From positions 1 through 21,370 of IMG/VR virus record IMGVR_UViG_3300037808_000947: a stretch of DNA of 21,370 nt; one strand, 5' to 3'. Shown piece by piece: positions 14,009 through 20,772 of this stretch (position 1 is its first letter; every line of letters starts with the position of its first letter). This DNA comes from a virus. The notes under the pieces were generated by a model. That model did no database searches, was not told where the DNA came from, and was given only the letters and a program-made list of their open reading frames with translations. The translations under genes and the position numbers were made by a program.

Positions 14009-15058
14009 TCATACCCTTCCTCCGAGCCACGCCAACAGCGCGGACGGCTTCGGGGGCCTCGTGACCCCCGCCTCTTCACAAGCCCCGAGGAGTCCGGCCT
14101 CGGTGACCTTCTCCCCCAGTGCGGTCCGTTCATCTCTCCACCGCAGCAACCAGCGGTGGTTCTCCTGCATCCACTCCTGGGTTGGGTCCACCGCTCCCGA
14201 GGAGATGGCGGCCCCGCCCTGACGGGCCTGGATGATTAGGCGGTCAAAATGTTCCCGGACCTTCCGCCCGCTCAGAAGGTTGGGCCTCCAGAAGCCCGAG
14301 GGGTCCTGGATGTGCGCCCACCGGATAACGGCGCGCACCTCCCCCTCTGAGGCTCCGTCAATGCGTAGGAGCTTCTCCAGGTCCACCTCCCACCCCACGA
14401 CGCCCTCGGCCCCGTCGCGCTTCCCGGCGACTCGGGGAGAGTGGGACCGGATGGACTCCCGGAGGAGGACCGCCAGCCCTCGCGCGGGAGAGGTATTCCC
14501 TTCTTCCTTCTTCTTCTTCTTCTTGGTTCTTGTTCTTGGTTCTTGATTAGGGGATGTCTTTGGCAAAGGCTTAGGGGAAGGCTTTGGCAAAGGCTTCCCG
14601 GAAGGCTTCCCCAGGTCCGGGAACGTCGCATCGAAGGCGCGGAGGAAGGCTTCCCCCTGGAGCCTCTCCCGGATACCTCGGATGGCCTTCTCTCGGAGGT
14701 CCGTCTCGGGGAGCTCCCGGAAGGCCGACCCCCAGGACTTGACGACGTTCGGGCTCGCTGGCGGGTTGTGGGTCACCGCCTTCGGGAGCCATACCAGAGG
14801 AGGCCTCTGAGACCGCTCCAGGAGCCCCGCATCCTCTAGCTCCTGGAGGGCTCGCCGGGTCTTCCCCGCCTCCCATCCAAGACCGTCCGCGAGAGTCCCG
14901 AGACCCGCGCGAAACAGCCCCGGGATGGGTCCCTGGACCTCTCCGGTGAGCAGGTATATCCAGAGGGTCTGAGCGTTAGGCTCCGGCCCCGAGAGGCCCA
15001 GGAACTTCGCGTCCGACCACATACCCCGGGTCACGAGGGAATAGCGTCTCCGGGTCAC
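14009..15058 (-). CDS. Replication initiator-like protein
   Basis: The start is GTG 15058, overlapping the upstream stop by GTGA. The 349-residue protein has a winged-helix-like N-terminal domain at about 5-95 (DGLGWEAGKTRRALQELEDAGLLER), a low-complexity linker at about 150-188 (KPLPKPSPKPLPK, then a run of six Lys), and a C-terminal part at about 195-280 whose sequence VIRWAHIQDPSGFWRPNLLS and VREHFDRLI resembles the ends of phage DnaD-type or replisome-organiser proteins that recruit helicase. Position ahead of the DnaB-type helicase supports an initiator or loader role. The linker DNA has origin-like repeats (see separate entries). Assignment is by architecture and context. Confidence 0.7.
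   Translation of the reverse strand: MTRRRYSLVTRGMWSDAKFLGLSGPEPNAQTLWIYLLTGEVQGPIPGLFRAGLGTLADGLGWEAGKTRRALQELEDAGLLERSQRPPLVWLPKAVTHNPPASPNVVKSWGSAFRELPETDLREKAIRGIRERLQGEAFLRAFDATFPDLGKPSGKPLPKPSPKPLPKTSPNQEPRTRTKKKKKKEEGNTSPARGLAVLLRESIRSHSPRVAGKRDGAEGVVGWEVDLEKLLRIDGASEGEVRAVIRWAHIQDPSGFWRPNLLSGRKVREHFDRLIIQARQGGAAISSGAVDPTQEWMQENHRWLLRWRDERTALGEKVTEAGLLGACEEAGVTRPPKPSALLAWLGGRV
14494..14612. repeat. Iteron-like array and AT-rich tract inside initiator gene
   Basis: From 14558 to 14605 four consecutive 12-bp units have the form CTT-N5-AAG-G, three of them with near-perfect dyad symmetry (CTTTGGCAAAG twice, CTTCCCGGAAG once). Beside them lies a T-rich, pyrimidine-biased tract (14494-14550) with a perfect tandem 13-mer, TTCTTGGTTCTTG, at 14520-14532 and 14533-14545. 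The DNA encodes the Pro/Lys and poly-Lys linker of the initiator. The layout resembles lambda-type origins, with iterons and an AT-rich unwinding region inside the initiator gene. Origin function is inferred. Confidence 0.55.
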
Positions 15059-15273
15059 TTGCGGAGGCTCGCAGCGAAGTCTTCCAGACCAGCGGCCTTC
15101 TCAGCCTCGCGGGCCTCCTTGCGGAGCCAGCCGTCCAGGGCCTCCTCCCTCACGCGCCACTTTCCGGCCAGCTTGAACGCGGGAATGGTTCCGGCCTGGG
15201 CCATCGTGTAGGCCGTGTTCGCGGACACGCCCAAGCGCTTCGCAACGTCGGTGATTCTCAGCAGATTTGACAT
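15055..15273 (-). CDS. HTH_17/MerR-like DNA-binding protein
   Basis: ATG 15273 has GGAGAAG about eight bases upstream. The 72-residue protein is a compact helix-turn-helix of the excisionase/HTH_17 type: LRITDVAKRLGVSANTAYTMAQAGTIPAFKLAGKWRVREEALDGWLRK at about 5-52 has the usual helix-turn-helix followed by a beta wing. It is the first gene of the replication operon and sits next to the divergent promoter region, so an autoregulator or replication regulator is likely; an excisionase is less likely because no integrase gene was seen. It is coupled by GTGA to the initiator gene. Confidence 0.8.
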   Translation of the reverse strand: MSNLLRITDVAKRLGVSANTAYTMAQAGTIPAFKLAGKWRVREEALDGWLRKEAREAEKAAGLEDFAASLRK

Positions 15274-15297
15274 CGGTTACTTCTCCGTGGGGGTTGT

Positions 15298-15375
15298 TCC
15301 CTGACCCGGAACCTATCCCATCCCGTCCCGTTTCTTCCCATCCTTTGGGGTTTATGTCTCCCAGGTTGACCTGGG
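15298..15375. promoter_or_regulatory. Divergent control region with purine-repeat element and palindrome
   Basis: The 163-bp gap 15274-15436 separates the leftward replication operon from the rightward methyltransferase operon. It contains TCCC repeats at 15316, 15321, 15326 and 15336 (GGGA on the minus strand), the 21-bp element also found at 11356-11376, and a 16-bp palindrome CCCAGGTTGACCTGGG at 15360-15375 that contains TTGACC, a -35-like hexamer on the plus strand. Exact promoters could not be fixed. An operator function is likely from symmetry and position. Confidence 0.5.
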
Positions 15376-15436
15376 GACCCCTTATCCCGCACGCTTCCCC
15401 TTCGCGCCCTTGTTCCGGGGCTGGGAGGAGCCTGTG

Positions 15437-16474
15437 GTGGATGTCTTGGTCGAGTTGTGCGCCGGGACCGCCGCGCTCTCATGGGCGACGGCTGGACTAA
15501 AGTTCCCGGTGTCGCGCATGGGCTCAAAGTCCGGGTATGCCTACGCCATCCTATCGGCCCTCGGCCTGCGGGCTGGCGAGCCGTTGCCCGCGTATCTGTG
15601 GAACGAGCCCGACGAGGAGCTAGCGCGCACGCTCGCCCTCCTGGCCTCCCCGGGCGGCGCTGCCGCCGTGGCCGAGGTCATTCGCTCGTGGATACCCTGC
15701 CCCGCTGGACACGCCGAGGGCGGCGCGGATTGGTGCCTTGAGTGCGCGCGGTGGACGAACGGCGCGGACGGTGCCCCGCTCGGTGTAGAGGCTTACGTCG
15801 AGCGCAAGCGGGACGGGACCATTCGGCGATGGGCGTCCGGCCCGAGTACGGGCAAGCAGGACGCGCGGAGGCTGTGGGAGAGGTTGAGGAAGGAGCGGCC
15901 CGAGGCGAGCCCGGAGCGGGAGGGTGCGATGCTCTACATGCTCAACTCTAACGAACTCATCCCGGGTGCCTACGTCAACGGCGAGTGGCGCAATCAGGGC
16001 AAGGGCGGGACGACGTTCGGCGGCGAAAACAACGGATGGGGACCGGACCGCGCCAGCATGAAGCGCCGCATCGACACCCTCTCCCCCATCCCCGCCACCG
16101 TCGTCTGCGGACGCGCGGAGGACGTACCGACGCCGCCGGACTGCTCGCGGGTCCTCTGCTACATCGACCCGCCCTACCTCAATACGACCGGATACGCCCA
16201 CGGGTTCGACCGTGCCGCCGTCGTCGCAGTTGCCCGACGATGGGCCGACGCAGGGGCGCACGTTGTCATCAGCGAGGCCGAGCCCATCCCCGAGTTAGTC
16301 GCGGACGGCTGGCACTTCTGCGACATCGCGGACGCGCGCATTGGTCAGCGGCGGACGTTCAGCAAGCAGCAGCGCGAAGCCTTGACGAGTAACCGCCCGC
16401 TCACGCCCCGCCACTCCTGGCCCGCTCGGGATGCTCTCCCCGGTCAATCGAGCCTGTTCGGGCCGCGGTCGTGA
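15437..16474 (+). CDS. DNA adenine N6-methyltransferase, Dam/D12-like
   Basis: GTG 15437 is chosen for GGAGGAG six bases upstream; GTG 15434 and TTG 15410 are alternatives. The 345-residue protein has an SAM-binding motif LCAGTAALS at 7-15, SRMGSKSGYA at 26-35 (like the KxxGGK region of Dam), and the catalytic DPPY at 244-247. An insertion near 88-103 has Cys88, His92, Cys100 and Cys103 and could bind zinc. The C-terminus ends PARDALPGQSSLFGPRS; QSSLF at 337-341 fits a sliding-clamp-binding pentapeptide. Target base adenine is inferred from family. Codon style is GCG/CGC-rich, unlike the backbone, suggesting acquisition. Confidence 0.82.
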   Translation: MDVLVELCAGTAALSWATAGLKFPVSRMGSKSGYAYAILSALGLRAGEPLPAYLWNEPDEELARTLALLASPGGAAAVAEVIRSWIPCPAGHAEGGADWCLECARWTNGADGAPLGVEAYVERKRDGTIRRWASGPSTGKQDARRLWERLRKERPEASPEREGAMLYMLNSNELIPGAYVNGEWRNQGKGGTTFGGENNGWGPDRASMKRRIDTLSPIPATVVCGRAEDVPTPPDCSRVLCYIDPPYLNTTGYAHGFDRAAVVAVARRWADAGAHVVISEAEPIPELVADGWHFCDIADARIGQRRTFSKQQREALTSNRPLTPRHSWPARDALPGQSSLFGPRS

Positions 16475-16947
16475 GCATCGATATGCAGACGCCCCGCGGT
16501 TACTCTCGGCTGCTCGCGGCGACGCTACTGCTTGCTCACGGCCTGGACTGGAACCCCGGCTGGTGGGCTCCTAGCTATGTCCTGTGTCGGATGGGCCTGA
16601 TCACGAAGCCGCGCTCGCTGAGACTGCGGCGGAATCGGTCGATCATCCAAAACGTGCGGAGTCATTCGACGCTGGAGGCGGCCGACGAGCACTTGGGCGC
16701 TCAGTGGTTCGCGGCCAGCTCGCTAGGGTTTGGCCCGAAGTATTCGCCCCGCCTTCGGCTGACGGCCAAGGGGATCGAGGTCGCGACGCGGGACACGCGG
16801 GCGAAGTGGCTCACCGACGCGGTCCGCACGCTGGAATATCGGGAGGCCATCGCCGAGACCGCGGACTACATCGCGACGCTGCCCGACGTGGCGGTCTCGC
16901 TGGCGGCTACACGGAACCGGGCGGCGGCCGACGGGTCCGCCCGGTGA
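16471..16947 (+). CDS. Unknown protein, 158 aa
   Basis: The GTG 16471 overlaps the methyltransferase stop (GTGA); an internal ATG at 16483 could also be used. The product has helical segments, Arg-rich patches (LRLRRNRSII) and a stretch RLRLTAKGIEVA resembling the wing or last helix of a winged-helix protein, but no clear family. The gene contains three GATC sites in under 200 bases, while most backbone genes have none, and is flanked on both sides by the same 42-bp coding sequence (16421-16462 and 16962-17003). This suggests a mobile or recombination-delivered gene linked with the methyltransferases. A role in modification or regulation is speculative. Confidence 0.7.
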   Translation: MSIDMQTPRGYSRLLAATLLLAHGLDWNPGWWAPSYVLCRMGLITKPRSLRLRRNRSIIQNVRSHSTLEAADEHLGAQWFAASSLGFGPKYSPRLRLTAKGIEVATRDTRAKWLTDAVRTLEYREAIAETADYIATLPDVAVSLAATRNRAAADGSAR

Positions 16948-16961
16948 TTAGTTGCACGCCG

Positions 16962-17015
16962 CCCGCTCGAGATGCTCTCCCCGGTCAATCGAGTCTCTTT
17001 GGAGGTAGCCCATGA
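16962..17015 (+). pseudogene. Relic of a gene tail related to the Dam-like methyltransferase C-terminus
   Basis: The frame here reads PARDALPGQSSLFGGSP then a stop. Its first 14 residues are identical to the C-terminus of the Dam-like methyltransferase. The two DNA copies (16421-16462 and 16962-17003) differ at five of 42 positions, every one a silent third-codon change. No start or ribosome-binding site precedes it and similarity stops abruptly upstream, so it looks like the end of a lost or replaced gene left between 16947 and 17044. Confidence 0.6.
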
Positions 17016-17043
17016 CCCTCTCCCCTTTTCACTCGGAGGAACG

Positions 17044-18378
17044 ATGACGAAGAAGAAACCCGAAGCGGCTGCGGTGTGGTGTCCGGTCGAAGACCTGACC
17101 CCCTGGGACGACAACCCCCGGCTCAACGACGAAGCCGTGGGGAAGGTCCGGGACTCCATCAAGCGGTTCGGGTTCGCCGCTCCCATCGTGGCTCGCAAGG
17201 AGGACGGAATGGTCATCGCCGGACACACCCGGCTCCGGGCTGCGGTTGAGTTGGGGCTGGAGAAGGTCCCCGTCCGGTGGATGGACCTGGACCCGGCGGA
17301 CGCTCGGATGCTCGCCCTCGCTGATAACAAACTCGGAGAGGTCGCAGCGTGGGACGACGACCTGCTACGGAAGGTCCTGGAGGACCTCGCCAGCGAGCCG
17401 GACCTGGACCTGTCTGGCCTGGGTTGGGAGGAGGAGGACCTGGAGGCCATCCTGGGGGACGACGACCCCACCGGCCCGGAAGACGGAGACCTGACGGAGC
17501 CCCCCGAGGAGCCGGATAGCGCGGTGGGCGAGGTCTACGAACTCGGACCGCATCGGCTTGTCTGCGGGGACTGCCGGGACCCCTCGGTGGTCTCTCGACT
17601 GCTCGACGGGCAGAGCATCAACGTGGCGCTCACATCGCCGCCGTATGCGAGTCAGCGCAAATACGACGAATCCAGCGGGTTCCGACCCATCCCGCCCGCC
17701 GAATACGTGGAGTGGTTCGACGCTGTACAGGCGAACGTCCGCGAGCATCTAGCGGCGGACGGCTCGTGGTTCGTGAACATCAAGGAGAGTGCGGAGGGCG
17801 GCGCTAGGAACCTATACGTGAAGGATCTCACGCTGGCACATGCTCGGCAGTGGGGGTGGCGATTCGTCGACGAGTTCTGCTGGAGGAATACCGCGAACGG
17901 CGTCCCCGGTACGTGGCCGGACAGGTTCAAGAACGCTTGGGAGCCAGTCTTTCACTACTCAACCGGAGCGCCCCGGTTCAGGCCGGGCAACGTGAAGCAC
18001 GCCACGGTCGACGCCTTCAACTACGGAGAGCGGGAGGCGTCGCGCACCGGGACCCCGTTTATGCGAGGCGGCGCCCGGAAGGATGGGGCGGCGCTGCCGA
18101 GTAACGTGGTCGAGGCTCGGCCGGAGTTGGCGGGCATCCACTCTGCACCGTTCCCGCTCGCGCTCCCCGACTTCTTCATTCGCGCATTCTCCGACGCCGG
18201 AGACATCATCTTCGACCCGTTCCTCGGCAGCGGGACCACGCTTGTCGCAGCGGCGAAGACCGACCGCGTGGCCTACGGGTGCGAGATAAGCGCAGGGTAC
18301 TGCGACGTTATCCGCCGCCGATGGACGACCTGGGCCGACGAGGCTGGAGTGGACCCAGGACCCGGGGCTCTGCGGTGA
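17044..18378 (+). CDS. ParB-like domain fused to DNA (N4/N6) methyltransferase
   Basis: ATG 17044 follows GGAGGA at a good distance. The 444-residue protein has an N-terminal ParB/Srx-like domain (about 10-100: DNPRLNDE at 23-30, GHTRLRAA at 60-67), an acidic linker (about 115-165) and a methyltransferase part with catalytic TSPPY at 197-201 and SAM-binding FDPFLGSGTT at 390-399, the beta-class order. It could methylate cytosine N4 or adenine N6; the motif does not decide. ParB-methyltransferase fusions are known in phages and plasmids. Codon style changes near the domain junction (about 17600). It overlaps the resolvase gene by GTGA. Confidence 0.88.
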   Translation: MTKKKPEAAAVWCPVEDLTPWDDNPRLNDEAVGKVRDSIKRFGFAAPIVARKEDGMVIAGHTRLRAAVELGLEKVPVRWMDLDPADARMLALADNKLGEVAAWDDDLLRKVLEDLASEPDLDLSGLGWEEEDLEAILGDDDPTGPEDGDLTEPPEEPDSAVGEVYELGPHRLVCGDCRDPSVVSRLLDGQSINVALTSPPYASQRKYDESSGFRPIPPAEYVEWFDAVQANVREHLAADGSWFVNIKESAEGGARNLYVKDLTLAHARQWGWRFVDEFCWRNTANGVPGTWPDRFKNAWEPVFHYSTGAPRFRPGNVKHATVDAFNYGEREASRTGTPFMRGGARKDGAALPSNVVEARPELAGIHSAPFPLALPDFFIRAFSDAGDIIFDPFLGSGTTLVAAAKTDRVAYGCEISAGYCDVIRRRWTTWADEAGVDPGPGALR

Positions 18379-18869
18379 CCCTCTTTCACACCACCCTCCA
18401 GGAGACCCCCAGGGGCAAGGAGAGGGTCCGCGCCGCTATACCCTGGCCCTGGGTCGAGAAGTGGCTCCGAGGCGGCAAGCGAGGACCACCGCCCTCCCCT
18501 CGGATTTACACCCGGACCGAGTATCGGACCTACGAGGACCGGCTGGCCGACCTCCTGACGGTGGCCTGGAGGGAGGCTGGACACACCGCAGCCCTGGATG
18601 AACCCTGCTCGGTGTCCGTTGTGGCGTGGTTCCCTCGCCCTCAGAGCCGGACCCGGAAGACCCTGCCGAATCCGCGCTACCCCCACACCGTCCGACCGGA
18701 TGGGGACAACGTGGGGAAGTCCATCCAGGACGCTATGCAGAAGGCCGGGATGCTCCACGATGACTCCCGGGTCTTCGCCTTCCGGGTGGTCAAGTGGGTC
18801 TGCGCGGCTGGAGACTCCCCTCGGATTGAGGTCGCCCTCTCCTGGGGATTCGATACCCTGCCGGAGTAG
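18375..18869 (+). CDS. rusA: RusA-like Holliday junction resolvase
   Basis: GTG 18375 overlaps the preceding stop by GTGA; alternatives further upstream lie inside the methyltransferase. The 164-residue product carries the RusA core RPDGDNVGKSIQDAMQ at 107-122 followed by GMLHDDSRV at 125-133. Asp109, Asp111 and Asp119 with Lys115 correspond to the acidic catalytic site, and Asp129-Asp130 are also conserved in the family. It is a small homodimeric endonuclease that cuts four-way DNA junctions using magnesium. It would resolve branched concatemers from replication or recombination before packaging, which fits its place just before the terminase genes. Confidence 0.9.
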   Translation: MTLFHTTLQETPRGKERVRAAIPWPWVEKWLRGGKRGPPPSPRIYTRTEYRTYEDRLADLLTVAWREAGHTAALDEPCSVSVVAWFPRPQSRTRKTLPNPRYPHTVRPDGDNVGKSIQDAMQKAGMLHDDSRVFAFRVVKWVCAAGDSPRIEVALSWGFDTLPE

Positions 18870-18897
18870 GACGCGATTTGACCCGTATGGAGGGCCG

Positions 18898-19332
18898 ATG
18901 ACGACGAAGGATGAACGGGAGAGACGGCTCGCCGTGGTGGAGAAGGCTATCCATCGCCTCGGGTGGTCGCTGACCCTGGAGGCTGCCCTCGCTCAACAGA
19001 TAGGGGTCTCCCGCCGGACCATCCGACGCTACCGCTTCGATGTGGAGTCCATCGTCCGCCGAGAGATAGGGCAGGAACGGCGACTCCTCCGGGCGTCCCT
19101 CCTGGTCCGCGTCCGAGGACACCAGCAGGCCGCCCGGGAGGCTGAGAGATTCGGCCCCCTCGCTTCGATGCTGGGGCTGGAGGCTCGCATGACCGGAGTC
19201 CTGGAGCCGGAGCCGGAGCCCATCCCGGACACCCTGGAGGCCGTCTCCTCTGAGGACCTCCTGGCCGAGATAGCCCGGGACCTCTCGGACTCCGACCTGG
19301 AGACCCTCGTGCGGCTGCGGGACAAGGGGTGA
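18898..19332 (+). CDS. Terminase small subunit-like protein
   Basis: ATG 18898 has GGAGGG a few bases upstream. The 144-residue product has an N-terminal helix-turn-helix (LTLEAALAQQIGVSRRTIRRYRFDV at about 25-49), then a helical region rich in Arg and Glu (RREIGQERRLLRASLLVRVRGHQQAAREAERFG) and an acidic C-terminal tail. This layout, with the immediate overlap to the large terminase gene (GTGA), supports a small terminase subunit that recognises packaging sites on phage DNA. Sequence similarity to a named family was not seen, so position is the main argument. Confidence 0.65.
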   Translation: MTTKDERERRLAVVEKAIHRLGWSLTLEAALAQQIGVSRRTIRRYRFDVESIVRREIGQERRLLRASLLVRVRGHQQAAREAERFGPLASMLGLEARMTGVLEPEPEPIPDTLEAVSSEDLLAEIARDLSDSDLETLVRLRDKG

Positions 19333-20762
19333 CCCTCCTCGCGGCGGTCCGCCGACTGCGGGCCAACCCGGTCATGTCCCTCGCCCGATACGCCCCCGGG
19401 CCGGTACACCGGGCTTTCCACGGAGACCCCTCCCGCATCCGACTCCTTCGGGGGCCTAACCAGAGCGGGAAGACGGAGGCGGGCTGCAAGGAGACCGTGG
19501 ACCGTTGCCTGGGCCGAGGAGAGTGGCAGGCCGTCAAAGCTCCCCCCGTTCGGGGTCGCGTGGTCTGTCACAGCTTCAAGCAGTCCCTGGTCATCCAGCG
19601 GAAGCTGTGGATGTCCATCCCCAAGGGGGAGCTTGACCCCCGGACCGTCTTCGACAAGGTCTTGGGGTTCCGTCACGGGTGGGTCGGCTTCTCCAACGGG
19701 TCGGAGGTCCGCATCGTGACCGTAGGCCAGGACACCCTCGCCCACGCCTCTGAGACGCTGGACTTCATCTGGATTGACGAGCCTCCCACCCCGGAGGTCT
19801 ACGCCGAGTGTGTCTCCCGGACCATCCAGACCCGGGGCGTCGTCTTCCTGACGCTGACCCCCATCGGTCGCCCGGTGGGCTGGCTCCGGGACCTCGTGGA
19901 CGGAAGACTCCCGGAGGAGTTGGAGGGCCTGGAGGCCTTCTCCGGGGATGTAGCCCACCGAGTCACCGAGCACCACTACACCCTCTCCCGGGAGCACTGC
20001 CCCTGGATGTCAGACCTCCAGGTCCAGGAGGCCATCTCGGCGGTCCCCTACTACGACCGACCCCAACGCATCCTGGCCGAGTGGGAGGGCCTCACGATGG
20101 GCCGGTGCTTCTCGGCGTTCTCCCCCGCTTGCATCTCCGAGGAGGGCCTCTCCCCGCTGGAGGGCTGGCCTCTGGACCGGGCTCCCATCCGTCTCGTCCT
20201 CGCTGCGGACCACGGCGAGAAGGCGGCTCACTCCTTCTGGATGCTCCTCGCGTATCAGGTGGACCGCCGTGGCCGAGGGCTCCCCAGGACTCGGATGCGG
20301 GTCCTCGGGGAGTACGCCAACGCAGCCGGAGCCGATGACCTGGAGGACGCCCACGCGGTGCAGGCGATGGTCGAGGCCCTCGGGCTCCGGCTCGATGCGA
20401 TTGACTTCGGGGTGGGCGACATCAACACGGCGGGGAAGAGCAAGGGCGGGAGGAAGCTCAATGACTTGATGACCGAGCACTTCGCCGTCCTCATGGGCCT
20501 CCCTCCCGGGGCTCCGTCCTTCCGGGTCCGTGGAGCCTGGAAGGGCTCCGGGTCCGTGGACTACGGGCTCAGGCTGGTCAATAACCAGTTCAGGAGGCTA
20601 GACCTCCAGGTGGACCCCCGCTGCGAGATGATGGTCGAGACCTGCCGACATTGGACCGGAGAGTCCTCTGGAAAGTTAGTCCACCGAGCAGATACCCTCC
20701 GCTACGCCGTGACCGAGATTCTCAGGGAGGAGGACGCCTCGACCGTCCTCGCCCCCTGGTAG
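19329..20762 (+). CDS. Terminase large subunit
   Basis: GTG 19329 overlaps the small subunit stop. The 477-residue protein has the packaging ATPase motor: Walker A-like GPNQSGKT at 42-49, Walker B LDFIWIDEPP at 144-153 with the catalytic Glu, and the coupling motif LTLTPIG at 174-180. The C-terminal RNase H-like nuclease region has acidic residues in LAADHGEKAAHS (Asp294), IDFGVGDINT (Asp359, Asp364) and RADTLRYAV (Asp455). Length is typical. It drives ATP-powered DNA translocation into the procapsid and cuts concatemers. The next gene begins 10 bases later. Confidence 0.93.
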   Translation: MTLLAAVRRLRANPVMSLARYAPGPVHRAFHGDPSRIRLLRGPNQSGKTEAGCKETVDRCLGRGEWQAVKAPPVRGRVVCHSFKQSLVIQRKLWMSIPKGELDPRTVFDKVLGFRHGWVGFSNGSEVRIVTVGQDTLAHASETLDFIWIDEPPTPEVYAECVSRTIQTRGVVFLTLTPIGRPVGWLRDLVDGRLPEELEGLEAFSGDVAHRVTEHHYTLSREHCPWMSDLQVQEAISAVPYYDRPQRILAEWEGLTMGRCFSAFSPACISEEGLSPLEGWPLDRAPIRLVLAADHGEKAAHSFWMLLAYQVDRRGRGLPRTRMRVLGEYANAAGADDLEDAHAVQAMVEALGLRLDAIDFGVGDINTAGKSKGGRKLNDLMTEHFAVLMGLPPGAPSFRVRGAWKGSGSVDYGLRLVNNQFRRLDLQVDPRCEMMVETCRHWTGESSGKLVHRADTLRYAVTEILREEDASTVLAPW

Positions 20763-20772
20763 GAGCCCCCCG

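Noticed and set aside
14500-14550. CTT-rich tract as a simple microsatellite or CRISPR-like repeat
   Set aside because: There are no unique spacers, so it is not CRISPR; the poly-Lys coding explains part of it, but the tandem 13-mers and neighbouring 12-bp units led me to list it as an origin candidate instead.
15055-15273. Reading the HTH_17 protein as an excisionase that shows a temperate lifestyle
   Set aside because: No integrase, attachment site or repressor pair was seen, and this fold is common in replication regulators, so lysogeny is not supported.
16584-16961. Plus-strand frame upstream of the methyltransferase tail relic
   Set aside because: This part is the shifted shadow of the 158-aa gene; only the final segment from 16962 has real similarity to another protein.
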